This document shows positions 26,468 through 36,112 of a stretch of 64,000 nucleotides of DNA, one piece after another. The DNA comes from Bacteroides sp. OF04-15BH (GTDB lineage Bacteria; Bacteroidota; Bacteroidia; Bacteroidales; Bacteroidaceae). The stretch is taken from assembly GCF_003477995.1 (NCBI RefSeq), contig NZ_QUEM01000005.1, positions 1,623 to 65,622 of the forward strand, written 5' to 3'. The notes below the pieces were generated by a model. It made no database searches. It was not told the DNA's origin and was given only the letters and a program-made list of their open reading frames with translations. A program made the translations under genes and the position numbers. The stretch's first letter is position 1; every line of letters begins with the position of its first letter.

Positions 26468-29400
26468 ATGCTTTCCAAACTCATACATCGTCCCATAGCC
26501 GTGAGCATGTGCGTCCTTGCACTGGTCGTACTGGGCATCCTGTCCATACGTTACATCCCCGTGTCGCTCATGCCCGACATCGACATACCGCAGATCACGG
26601 TACACGCCTCTTATCCCGGTGCCTCTGTACGCCAGGTCGAGGACAACGTCACGGGCATCTTGCGCGGACAATTATCGCAAGTGGCAGGACTGAAAGATAT
26701 CAGTAGCGAAAGCCGCATGGACGCAGCCACGGTAACGCTTACGTTCGAGCCGGGAGCAAACATGGATCTGCTCTTCATCGAAGTGGGTGAAAAAATAGAC
26801 CGTGCCATGACCTGGCTGCCCAAGGACATGGAACGCCCCAAAGTGGTGAAGGCCAGTGCCATGGACATACCGGCCTTCTATCTGGACGTGTCGCTGAAAG
26901 ACAGCACGGCCACGGACATGCGTTTCGTACAACTGTCGTCGTTCGCACGCAGTGTCTTGCGCAAGCGTATCGAGCAACTGCCACAGACCGCCATGGTAGA
27001 CATAAGCGGCATGGCCGGTACGGAGATTGTCCTCGTGCCACGTCCCGACCGTATGGAGGCGCTCGGACTGCGACCCGCCGACATAGAGCAGGCCATAAAG
27101 GCCCGGGATATCACCTTGTCCTCACTCAGCATCGTAGACGGCATCTACCGTTACAACATCCACTTTGACGCCGCCCTGCTGACCTTGCAGGATATCAAAG
27201 ACATCATCCTGACCCACGAGGGACGGCTGCTGCGTCTTGGCGAACTGTGCGATGTGGACCTGCGTCCGCTCTCCGGAGGAGGCATCGTGCGGCATGACGG
27301 GCGACGGGCCGTAACCATGGCTGTGGTAAAGCAGTCAGAGGCACGCATGGAAGATCTGCAGGCCAGCATGGACACTTTGCTGGTGGAACTAAGGAGCGGG
27401 TATCCCGACCTTTCTTTCGACCTGACACGTGACCAGACACGACTGCTCACCTACTCTATGGACAACCTGCAGACCAATCTGATGCTTGGTGCCGCACTGG
27501 CCTGTCTGGTATTGTTCATATTCATGCGTAGCGTGCGCCTGCCGTTGCTCATCATCATCACCATCCCCCTGTCGCTCATCCTTACGATTCTGTCGCTTTA
27601 TATACTCGGCATCTCACTCAATGTAATCAGTCTGTCGGGACTGATTCTGGGAGTGGGTATGATTGTGGACAACTCCATCATTGTGATAGACAATATACGT
27701 CAACGCATGTGCTATGAACCTCTGGACACCGCCGTGGTGAGAGGCGCCAGAGAAGTGTTCCAACCCATGCTGTCGTCCGTACTGACCACATGCTCGGTGT
27801 TCCTCCCTCTGATATTCCTGAGCGGCACGGCCGGCGAACTGTTTTACGATCAGGCCATAGCGGTTACCATAGCCCTGTTCGCCTCTCTCCTGGTTGCCGT
27901 AACGGTCATCCCGGTCTACTTCCGTCTGTTTTACAAGCGACTGACGAACCAAAATTCAAAAGAACCGGAATTATTTCTGTCGTCCTATTCGTCTGCGCTC
28001 GGCTTCACTCTGCGCCACGCATATTGGGTGCTGGGCGGCTTCGCGGTCTGTTTGGTCTGCGCCATATTCCTGTCCGGCTCCTTGAAAAAGGAACAACTCC
28101 CTGATGTGCCGCATGAGGATACCATGATGTCTGTCGACTGGAACCTCGGTATCTCCGAACAGGAAAACGACCGTCGGCTCAGAGATTTGTTGGCACATGC
28201 CGACTCAACTCTCCGTACCAGTACCACAATGGTGGGAGCACAGACATTTCTGCTGGCACACACACCCGAAATAACCGCTTCGGAAGCTATGGCCTACCTG
28301 CGTTTTGACACGGAGGAAAACAGACTGAACGCCCAACAATCCATAGAGAATTACCTACGGCAGCACTATCCACGTGCCACCGTGACCTTTACTCCAGTAG
28401 GCAGTTTGCTGGATATGGTGTTCGGCAATGAAAGCAGCCGTCTGAGCATCCATCTGCAGAATGCCAACGGCGGCCGGCCTACCGTGGCACAGACACGCGC
28501 CTTCACCGATTCGCTACGGGCTGCCTTTCCCGCTGTAAGCATACAGCCCGTGGCCTCCGATCTGACCATAGAATACCGTGCGCAGATGGAGCAAATGGCG
28601 GTTCACGGTGTGACATACGACAACCTGCTGACAGCCTTGCGCGAGCAGACGGGACGCCGTCAGGTTTTCGGCATCAATGATGGTGCGGAAATGGTGCCGG
28701 TAATCATTGGAGACCGGGCCCAGGACAAGGACAAGGTGATGGCCTCATCGCTGACCGCACCTAATGGAGTACGCATTCCGCTATATCTGTTGGTAGCCAC
28801 CGCCGAGGGAGAAGACTTCAAACGTCTGTATGCAGCAGCCGATGGCGACTACTATCCGGTGGATATAGACTGCGATGATGCCACCGTGCATCAGATCATG
28901 ACCTGGGCGCAAAGTTTTGCTGCACACAGTGTAGTCAGCGGGAACAGGACAGATGGAGTTTCAGTAACCTTCTTCGGTGACTATTTCAGTAGCCAGAAAC
29001 TGATAAGGGAACTGTTTATCGTCCTTAGTGTTGCATTGGCATTGCTCTACTTCATCCTTGCCGCGCAGTTCGAAAGTCTGGTGCAGCCGCTCATCATCCT
29101 GTCTGAAATGGTGGTAGATGTGGCCGTGGTTCTGGTCGTACTGTGGGTGGCAGGCGAGTCGCTGAACATCATGTCCATGATCGGTCTCGTAGTGATGTCC
29201 GGCATCATCATTAATGACTCCATTCTTAAAGTAGATACCATCAATCGCCTGCGCCGAAGTGGCACGCCTACACTCACAGCGATTGTCCGGGCCGGTCATC
29301 GCCGTCTACGTCCCATCATCATGACATCGCTCACCACTATTTTGGGCATTCTGCCCCTGCTGTCGCGTGCCGACATGGGCAGTGCGCTGCAATACCCGCT

Positions 29401-29488
29401 CTCGCTTACCCTCATAGTAGGCATGACCGTGGGCACATTTGTCAGCCTGTTCTTTGTACCGCTGGTATACAAAATAATATACAAATGA
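26468..29488 (+). CDS. RND efflux permease 1 (AcrB family)
   Basis: The 1006-residue protein has the AcrB layout: a first membrane helix at about 12-30, a large periplasmic loop, helices 2-6, a second loop and the C-terminal helices. Helix 4 keeps the proton-relay acid in GVGMIVDNSIIVIDNI (one D, second replaced by N). The helix 10 motif is SGIIINDSILKVD, with no lysine at the AcrB K940 place, as in many Bacteroidales RND proteins. The ATG at 26468 starts MLSKLIHRPIAVSM, a typical RND N-terminus; longer starts overlap the adaptor gene. It probably uses the adaptor and TolC protein just upstream. Confidence 0.9.
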   Translation: MLSKLIHRPIAVSMCVLALVVLGILSIRYIPVSLMPDIDIPQITVHASYPGASVRQVEDNVTGILRGQLSQVAGLKDISSESRMDAATVTLTFEPGANMDLLFIEVGEKIDRAMTWLPKDMERPKVVKASAMDIPAFYLDVSLKDSTATDMRFVQLSSFARSVLRKRIEQLPQTAMVDISGMAGTEIVLVPRPDRMEALGLRPADIEQAIKARDITLSSLSIVDGIYRYNIHFDAALLTLQDIKDIILTHEGRLLRLGELCDVDLRPLSGGGIVRHDGRRAVTMAVVKQSEARMEDLQASMDTLLVELRSGYPDLSFDLTRDQTRLLTYSMDNLQTNLMLGAALACLVLFIFMRSVRLPLLIIITIPLSLILTILSLYILGISLNVISLSGLILGVGMIVDNSIIVIDNIRQRMCYEPLDTAVVRGAREVFQPMLSSVLTTCSVFLPLIFLSGTAGELFYDQAIAVTIALFASLLVAVTVIPVYFRLFYKRLTNQNSKEPELFLSSYSSALGFTLRHAYWVLGGFAVCLVCAIFLSGSLKKEQLPDVPHEDTMMSVDWNLGISEQENDRRLRDLLAHADSTLRTSTTMVGAQTFLLAHTPEITASEAMAYLRFDTEENRLNAQQSIENYLRQHYPRATVTFTPVGSLLDMVFGNESSRLSIHLQNANGGRPTVAQTRAFTDSLRAAFPAVSIQPVASDLTIEYRAQMEQMAVHGVTYDNLLTALREQTGRRQVFGINDGAEMVPVIIGDRAQDKDKVMASSLTAPNGVRIPLYLLVATAEGEDFKRLYAAADGDYYPVDIDCDDATVHQIMTWAQSFAAHSVVSGNRTDGVSVTFFGDYFSSQKLIRELFIVLSVALALLYFILAAQFESLVQPLIILSEMVVDVAVVLVVLWVAGESLNIMSMIGLVVMSGIIINDSILKVDTINRLRRSGTPTLTAIVRAGHRRLRPIIMTSLTTILGILPLLSRADMGSALQYPLSLTLIVGMTVGTFVSLFFVPLVYKIIYK

Positions 29489-29792
29489 TAAAAAAAAGAT
29501 TTGGCCATATTAATAAATGTGACGAAGAATTTGGATGACGTGGAAAATATTATCTGGAATAATGTGATGGCAAGCAGTGGACAAGCCTTCATTGGCGTGA
29601 TGCCTATCGGTGAATACATGTCAAATGAATTACTGAAGAATAAATACCCGGCGCTCTCAAAACTGCTTTCTCAGTCCCATGTTTCTGATAATCCAATATT
29701 AACATTTATAGAAATATAAAATTATGCAGTTGATATGCCTAATCATATATAAAATTCGCAATTGATAACATCATAAAAATTATAGATATAAA
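29489..29792 (+). other. Gap with a doubtful 70-codon frame between the two transport halves
   Basis: After permease 1 a frame runs from 29492 to a stop at 29719 without an ATG near its start (a TTG at 29501 and a GTG at 29519 are possible starts). The peptide (NLDDVENIIWNNVMASSGQAFIGVMPIGEYM, shortened here to its features) has no signal or cysteine and no family that I recognise. The first ATG is internal, at 29567. It may be a gene remnant. The rest is AT-rich with no clear promoter. Confidence 0.3.
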
Positions 29793-30863
29793 ATGAATAT
29801 ACGCAAAATTTACATAGGTTTATCAGTGATTGCATTTACCTTAATGGTAATATACGCATGTACGTCAAAAACGTCTGGAAAATATTCTGAAATACTTGGA
29901 AGCACATCAGACGTAGTCCATTTTAATGAAATGATTGATTCTGTCGTTCTAATAAGAGTGCAAGAAGACTCAACGACCGTTTTAGGAACAATAAGTAAAA
30001 TTGAAGTAGGTAACGGTGATTTCTATGCATTAAACCAACAACATAATACGATTGTACGTATTGACAGCTTAGGAAACTGCCATAGTCAACTGAGAAATAT
30101 AGGAAAAAGCAAAACAGAATATATTCGAATTGATGATTTCAGCATAGACAATGAACTGGGAATTTTAGCTTTACTTTGTGATTTCACAAAGGTAATATAT
30201 TATGATCTGAATTTTAATTTATTAAAAGTCAATATTCTGGATGTTCCGCTATATAGGATCTGCTTGTGGGAAGGAAATTTGTACGGCTACACGACTGAGG
30301 ATAACAGTATTGTACGCATAGACAATCACACAATTCAGAAAATTATTGAAACAGATAAAATTCCTTTTTGGATTTACTCCCAAACACCAGTTTTTCATAA
30401 AACCGGTGGCAAACTATTAGCAACACTTGAATGTGACAACAGGATATATGAGATTAATAACAACAAAGCTAAAGAATTATCAATATTTACATATAACAAT
30501 TATGAAGAAATCCGCCAAAAATACATGAATCCTCCAACATCTCACACCAAGACATCCTTATATGAAGAAACACCGTTAAGAGTACAATATTTAACATTAA
30601 AGAACGATAAATTATTAATGATTTATTCCAAAGATATGCTTGTCAGAATTGCTGTATTCAATCTTAAAAATAAATCTATTGTACGTGATGGTGTATTTAT
30701 TGGAAGCCCGTCCCCTTTATGGAATACTTCCAATGCAAGTCTTGCTTTCTCCTTCGAAACTGGCAATTCTTTGCCTGTTGACTCATCATATCTTCATAAG
30801 ATTGTGAAACAGAACAAATATCAAGATGAAGGACTTGTTATCATCAAATATGTAATCAGATAA
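29793..30863 (+). CDS. Six-bladed beta-propeller lipoprotein 3
   Basis: The 356-residue protein has a lipoprotein signal (FTLMVIYAC, Cys at 23). The N-terminal half shows the six-bladed propeller pattern of Bacteroidales: VLIRVQEDSTTVLGTISKIEV, then FYALNQQHNTIVRIDSLG, then a GKSKTEYIRIDDFSID segment that corresponds to the GxGPgEY motif. The gene is extremely AT-rich compared with permease 1 just before it. It begins a run of three lipoproteins placed between the two permeases. Confidence 0.8.
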   Translation: MNIRKIYIGLSVIAFTLMVIYACTSKTSGKYSEILGSTSDVVHFNEMIDSVVLIRVQEDSTTVLGTISKIEVGNGDFYALNQQHNTIVRIDSLGNCHSQLRNIGKSKTEYIRIDDFSIDNELGILALLCDFTKVIYYDLNFNLLKVNILDVPLYRICLWEGNLYGYTTEDNSIVRIDNHTIQKIIETDKIPFWIYSQTPVFHKTGGKLLATLECDNRIYEINNNKAKELSIFTYNNYEEIRQKYMNPPTSHTKTSLYEETPLRVQYLTLKNDKLLMIYSKDMLVRIAVFNLKNKSIVRDGVFIGSPSPLWNTSNASLAFSFETGNSLPVDSSYLHKIVKQNKYQDEGLVIIKYVIR

Positions 30864-30873
30864 CTTATATAGT

Positions 30874-31956
30874 ATGATTCTAAACTTCCAACTTAGCTGC
30901 ATTATCCTGTTAACAACACTCCTTGTATCATGCACTAAAAACAAGCATTTAAGCAGCAATCAGAAAATAATTGTAGACCCGAACATTCTGGTTTACGACA
31001 CACTGGCAGGAGTCCGGATTGACTCAATACAAGGAACAGAATCACATCTTGAATGTTTAGGTAATTATCTGGTCATAACTTCCGACTGCCCTCATTACTA
31101 TATCTCTCTAATGAGCCTGCATTCAGACTCCATAATTGCATCCTTTGGAGACAAAGGTCGCGCAAGAAACGAATTTATCGACATGCCGCACATACCTTAT
31201 ATGTCTTGCGAAAGCAATAGCCTATTATATTGTCAGGATGGCACGAACAAGGTTACAAAAGTAATTAATTTAACAGAATCAATCCGGACTGGAACTTGTA
31301 TCATTGATACCGTCTATAATCACACCAATATGAATCAGGAGAATACGACTTTCTTACTTAATCCGAAAGTACGTATCAGCAAGCACGACTTAGATTATGA
31401 CGATCCGAGGAATCCTGTTTTTTATCCTCCATACTTCACAATCTGCAAAAATGAGAAAACACGTGAGATTGACATTTTTCCGGAACTCATAGATACGAAA
31501 CTGTCCTCGCTTATTTTAATTGCATACACAGACATGTTACGTATCAAACCTGATTGCAAAAAAATCGTTCAAGTGTTTTCATTCATGGATCTATTTGGAA
31601 TATTGGATACAGAAACCGGTCATTACAAAAGCTATAAAATGCAACAAGCATACGGGTGGGATTTCTTTGAACAAATGACAAGTCTTGATGAGGCTTATAA
31701 GAAAGTCTGTTTCTTCAATGTTGATGTATGCGTAACTGATCAGTATATCATGTTGCTTCGAGATGGAAGAAAGATTCATGATTATGAAAAAAATCATGAA
31801 GATAAAACCGGATCTGAGATAAATATTTTCGATTGGAATGCCAATTATATAAAATCTTTTTATGTGCCCGAACATATTATAGACATCGCTTTCAGTGACC
31901 AAACAAATGTTCTATATGGCCTGACATCTGACGGAATTCTTTATAAATATCAATGA
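30874..31956 (+). CDS. TolB-like propeller lipoprotein 4 (BF3164 type)
   Basis: The 360-residue protein has a lipobox (LLVSC, Cys at 20), a central body and a C-terminal part EINIFDWNANYIKSF and LYGLTSDGILYKYQ that matches the end of the lipoprotein at 17497. It starts 10 bases after lipoprotein 3. The family is likely; the ligand is unknown. Confidence 0.78.
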   Translation: MILNFQLSCIILLTTLLVSCTKNKHLSSNQKIIVDPNILVYDTLAGVRIDSIQGTESHLECLGNYLVITSDCPHYYISLMSLHSDSIIASFGDKGRARNEFIDMPHIPYMSCESNSLLYCQDGTNKVTKVINLTESIRTGTCIIDTVYNHTNMNQENTTFLLNPKVRISKHDLDYDDPRNPVFYPPYFTICKNEKTREIDIFPELIDTKLSSLILIAYTDMLRIKPDCKKIVQVFSFMDLFGILDTETGHYKSYKMQQAYGWDFFEQMTSLDEAYKKVCFFNVDVCVTDQYIMLLRDGRKIHDYEKNHEDKTGSEINIFDWNANYIKSFYVPEHIIDIAFSDQTNVLYGLTSDGILYKYQ

Positions 31957-31998
31957 TATGTCGTATTCTATAATATCAAACGAATAAAACTCAAACAA

Positions 31999-32955
31999 AT
32001 GAAAAGAATAAAACAAATTATATTGTCTGGATGCATCCTTTTGTCCGGATGCGCGTATGATAAAGGCAATACGTCTGAATCTGTCATTCAAGAAACAAGC
32101 GCAGAAGAACAAGTTACATCGCAAATAGTTCATGATGACCTTGCCTATGGTATCAAGGATATGATTGTTATGGACAGCACGATTGTATGTCAAACAGAAA
32201 GTGAATCTCCTGTCTATATATGCTATAATACTGCTGATTTTGCAAAAACGAAAGAATTTGGAAAGATTGGTCGAGGGCATAATGAATGGATTAAGCCACA
32301 TCTGGTTGCACGTGCGAATAATGATTATGATATTTTTGACAATGGGAAAAACAGAATACTTAGATACAGTAATGACTCACTTGTCGGTGAAGTGGAATAT
32401 AAAACAATGGTTGCCGTAAACGATCCCCACATAATCAACAAAAAATATAGTGGATATACTTATCTTGAGCCCAACAAAACAGCTCTTGTAATATATGATG
32501 CCGATACTTACAAGCAGATGGATGAGTTTGCGTTCGAAGACAAAGAACAAAAAGGAAATTCCATCAATTGGGATTTTGTATGGGATGGAAAAGAAAACTT
32601 TATCGTAATTGCTCATCTCTATAAAAAAGAGTTCCATATGATGGAGATTGACAAAAAGGGAAAAATCTCTCAATGCACCAGATATATCGGAGACTATACG
32701 TTCGATCCGGAAAAACATATGTATTATTCTGATGTGGAAATCTCTAATGAACTTGTATATATGTTATCTCAGCAACATGTAAACTTGGAAAATGGAAACG
32801 GTTACTCAGAAATTGATATTTTCAACAAATCCGGGAAGCATATCAAGAAGATAATACTGGATGTGGTGGCACAACGAATGTGTATAACACATAACCTTAT
32901 ATGGTTGCTGGATATAGACAATAACCTTCGAGTGGTGACATTGACTGATAAATAA
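31999..32955 (+). CDS. TolB-like propeller lipoprotein 5
   Basis: The 318-residue protein begins with a lipoprotein signal (ILLSGC, Cys at 18). Blade-like strands such as PVYICYNTADFAKTKEFGKIGRGHNEW and ILRYSND resemble the G-x-GxNE motif of the propeller family. It ends with HLIWLLDIDNNLRVVTL-like strands. It lies 8 bases before permease 2 and so is probably translated with it. Confidence 0.72.
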   Translation: MKRIKQIILSGCILLSGCAYDKGNTSESVIQETSAEEQVTSQIVHDDLAYGIKDMIVMDSTIVCQTESESPVYICYNTADFAKTKEFGKIGRGHNEWIKPHLVARANNDYDIFDNGKNRILRYSNDSLVGEVEYKTMVAVNDPHIINKKYSGYTYLEPNKTALVIYDADTYKQMDEFAFEDKEQKGNSINWDFVWDGKENFIVIAHLYKKEFHMMEIDKKGKISQCTRYIGDYTFDPEKHMYYSDVEISNELVYMLSQQHVNLENGNGYSEIDIFNKSGKHIKKIILDVVAQRMCITHNLIWLLDIDNNLRVVTLTDK

Positions 32956-32963
32956 TAAATCAA

Positions 32964-35900
32964 ATGAAACTAAGCAACTTCTCCATACTCCTTACTGCCG
33001 CCATCCTGCTGGTCGTCGGCATGGCACTCGCCCCTCTGATTGATGTGGGCTCAAAGCCGCGTCCCCGTCAGGGTCGCGATCTGTGGATCAACTACAGCTG
33101 GCAAGGCAAGTCTGCCAAAGTAGTGGAACAAAGCGTGACAGCTCCTATTGAGGGGCTGATGGTTGCAGTGCGGGGTGTGGAGAATGTAGAATCCGAATCC
33201 CGTTACGGCAGCGGATGGGTCAAGGTGACTCTGAAACCGGATGTCAATGTGTCGGCTGTGCGTTTTGAGATCGCTTCCTTGTTACGGCAAATACGCGGAC
33301 GGCTGCCCGAGGGGGTAAGCACGCCAACACTTTCGGGAGGAGATGTCGTGAACAGCGCAAGGCAACGGGAAGAAACCGTCCATCTGCTATCCTATACGGT
33401 CAACAGTCCGCTCACGGCCATGCAGTTGCAGGAATATGTGCGGCAGCATATAGCTCCGGCCTTGCAACGCAATGAAGACGTACGGCGGGTAGATGTCTCA
33501 GGGGGTACAGGACAGTATCTGGAGATTACCTACGACCCGCTTCTGTTGCAGGCCTGTGGCCTCTCGGCCGATGATTTGGAAAACGGACTGAAGGCATTTT
33601 TCGGAAGGAATGAGATTGTGGGCGACGTGCTGCACGACAGTGCACGTGTGACCCTGCGGTTGGCAACTGCTGAATTCAATCGCCCTCTGGAGCAGATGCC
33701 GATAAAAAGCGCTGGAGGACAGGTGATGTATATGGGAAACCTGGCCCGTTATGAATACAAGAACTACGAACCGTCGTCATACTACCGCATAAACGGGCAT
33801 GAAACCGTCAGTCTAAACATATATGTCAATGCACAAGCCAATCTGACAAAGCTGGCCCGTGAGCTGCGCCGACAAATAGATGAAATGAAACCGCACATGC
33901 AGAAAGGCGTAAAGCTGGAGCTGCAGCACGATTCGTCCGAGGAACTGCAAGGCGAGATGGACCGTCTCATTACACGCAGCCTCATGTCGCTGGCCATACT
34001 GCTGCTGTTCGTGTTCCTCGTACGTCCGGGATGGCGCTATGTGAGTATCGTGGCAGCCACGCTGGTGCTGTGTCTGGCTCTGGCATCAGTCTGTTATTAT
34101 GCATTCAATCTCCGGCTGCACGTATTCTCCATCGCCGGCATCACCGTGTCGCTGGGACTGGTCATCGACTCGTCCATTGTCATGATAGACCACTATGCCT
34201 ACTATCGCGACCGCAAGGCGTTTTTTGCCATACTGGCGGCATTGCTCACCACGATAGGCACCTTGGTGGTGATTCTCTTTGCTCCGGAAAATCTCAAACA
34301 TGACCTGTATGACTTTGCATGGGTGGTGATCATCAACCTGACGGTGGCACTGCTTGTGGCCATTGCCTTTGTGCCGGCGCTGGTAGATGCCGTGCATTTC
34401 CGGACATCCGGCAACGTACAGAAAGGTACACGCAAAAAGCGGTACATCATACGCTGGAACCGTATGTATGCCCGTTACATCACTTTTCCGGCCCGGATGC
34501 GGACACGCTGGCGTGTAACTCTTTACGTATTGTTTATCCTATTGTATCTAGGCGGTTTCGGCTATTCGGCATACATCTTCTCACAATCCATGGACGGAGC
34601 TTCCTGGCCACGCGAGGAAGAAGAAATGAAACTGTATATACGCGCACAGATGCCATTAGGAGGCACAGCAACCCAGCTAAACGAGAAAGTGCGACTGCTG
34701 GAAGAAACTCTGGCGGCAGAACCGTCCATACTCCGATTTGAAACTTCCATAAACGGCGGAGGAGCCACCATTACCGTCCGTTTCAAACCCGAGGCTCTGG
34801 GCACGGCAATTCCTTATCAGGTGGAAAACCGGGTAATCGGCCGGGTGATCGGCATTGGCGGAGCAGACTGGAGCACATACGGAGTGAGCCAGCGGGGCTT
34901 CAGCAATTCGCTGAACCTGCAATACCGCAGCAACCGCATCGAGATGACGGGCTATAATTATGACCGCCTCTATCGCTATGCGCAGGATTTGAGTGACTTG
35001 CTGCACCAGAATCCACGCGCTGTAGACATAACCATTGAAACTCCGGGATATGAGAACCAGGAAGATGAATACTATGTGCGCTACAATTGGGAACGTATGC
35101 ATCTGCTAGGCATCAATCCGGGGACGATCTACCAGGCGGTCAGCGACATTCTGCAGTCGCGCGACTTGGGAAGATGGGACAAGATACGCACCCATGTGAC
35201 TCTGGTGTCGGCGCGCCGCAACACTTACGACCTGTGGCAGCTGCTGAACACACACGTCAAGGTGGGCGACCGGGACATTCTGCTCAGCGAAGTAATGGAC
35301 ATACAGCGGCGTGAGGCCAAGAACGTGATTCCGAGACGCAATCAGGAATACGTGCTGCGCGTGGCCTTCAATGTACTCGGATCTTACACCTATACGGAAA
35401 AGTATATCGAAGAAGTTACCCGGCGGATGTCCGAACAGTTGCCTGTCGGTTTCCGCTGCATGCGCCCGGAATGGAGCGAGCAGCCTACCGCGTCGCAGCA
35501 ATACTGGCTGATTGCCTTGTGCATCATCATCACATACTGGCTCATGGCCATTCTGTTTGAAAGTCTGTTACGCCCATTCTCCATACTGTTGGCACTCATC
35601 CCCATGACCCTGATTGCCGTATTCCTCACATTCCATTTCACGGGCATCCCTTTCGGTACAGGAGGGCTTGCAGCCATCGTCTTGTTATGCGGTCTAGTGG
35701 TCAATGCAGCCATATATATCCTACATCAGTACGATCTGGTACGGGCAGTCTCGCACATCAGTCCCGTGAAGGCATACGTACGTGCCTATAATCACAAGAT
35801 TGTGCCTGTGATGCTCACCGTATTGTCTACCATGCTCGGACTTATCCCCTTCCTTTGGGACGGCGATGAAAACAGGTTCTGGTACACATTTGCCATCACC

Positions 35901-35984
35901 ACCATGACCGGCCTTTCAGCCTCTGTAGTGGCACTGGTGTTTGTGCTGCCGTGGTTTGCAGGAATGAAAAGCAAAAGACGATAA
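32964..35984 (+). CDS. RND efflux permease 2 (AcrB family)
   Basis: The 1006-residue protein has the RND layout with an unusual N-terminus (KLSNFSILLTAAILLVVGMALAPL). Helix 4 has GLVIDSSIVMIDH, keeping one acid, and helix 10 reads LCGLVVNAAIYILHQYD. It is as long as permease 1 but clearly different in sequence. No adaptor or TolC gene accompanies it, so it may use those of permease 1 or form a mixed trimer with it, as MdtB and MdtC do. It lies after three lipoprotein genes and before the regulator. Confidence 0.88.
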   Translation: MKLSNFSILLTAAILLVVGMALAPLIDVGSKPRPRQGRDLWINYSWQGKSAKVVEQSVTAPIEGLMVAVRGVENVESESRYGSGWVKVTLKPDVNVSAVRFEIASLLRQIRGRLPEGVSTPTLSGGDVVNSARQREETVHLLSYTVNSPLTAMQLQEYVRQHIAPALQRNEDVRRVDVSGGTGQYLEITYDPLLLQACGLSADDLENGLKAFFGRNEIVGDVLHDSARVTLRLATAEFNRPLEQMPIKSAGGQVMYMGNLARYEYKNYEPSSYYRINGHETVSLNIYVNAQANLTKLARELRRQIDEMKPHMQKGVKLELQHDSSEELQGEMDRLITRSLMSLAILLLFVFLVRPGWRYVSIVAATLVLCLALASVCYYAFNLRLHVFSIAGITVSLGLVIDSSIVMIDHYAYYRDRKAFFAILAALLTTIGTLVVILFAPENLKHDLYDFAWVVIINLTVALLVAIAFVPALVDAVHFRTSGNVQKGTRKKRYIIRWNRMYARYITFPARMRTRWRVTLYVLFILLYLGGFGYSAYIFSQSMDGASWPREEEEMKLYIRAQMPLGGTATQLNEKVRLLEETLAAEPSILRFETSINGGGATITVRFKPEALGTAIPYQVENRVIGRVIGIGGADWSTYGVSQRGFSNSLNLQYRSNRIEMTGYNYDRLYRYAQDLSDLLHQNPRAVDITIETPGYENQEDEYYVRYNWERMHLLGINPGTIYQAVSDILQSRDLGRWDKIRTHVTLVSARRNTYDLWQLLNTHVKVGDRDILLSEVMDIQRREAKNVIPRRNQEYVLRVAFNVLGSYTYTEKYIEEVTRRMSEQLPVGFRCMRPEWSEQPTASQQYWLIALCIIITYWLMAILFESLLRPFSILLALIPMTLIAVFLTFHFTGIPFGTGGLAAIVLLCGLVVNAAIYILHQYDLVRAVSHISPVKAYVRAYNHKIVPVMLTVLSTMLGLIPFLWDGDENRFWYTFAITTMTGLSASVVALVFVLPWFAGMKSKRR

Positions 35985-36012
35985 TAAAAACTTTCAAGTC
36001 TGCCTGCACAGA

Positions 36013-36043
36013 GATAACATTTGTATTGTTCCTTTCAAAAAAC
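36013..36043. repeat. Right copy of the 31-base block shared with 12057-12087
   Basis: GATAACA, seven bases, then TGTTCCTTTCAAAAAAC, with the same spacing as the left copy. It lies about 35 bases upstream of the tetR -7 box, a place where an operator or an upstream promoter element could act. Confidence 0.7.
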
Positions 36044-36077
36044 AGACAGAAAGTTTTTCTATGCAGATTTTATTAAA

Positions 36078-36085
36078 TATTTTTG
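36078..36085 (+). promoter_or_regulatory. -7 promoter element of the tetR gene
   Basis: TATTTTTG matches TAnnTTTG and lies 27 bases before the ATG at 36113. No clear -33 TTTG is at the expected distance. It shows that the regulator can be transcribed separately from the pump genes. Confidence 0.55.
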
Positions 36086-36112
36086 CAAACACATCCTCAA
36101 ACTATACTACAC

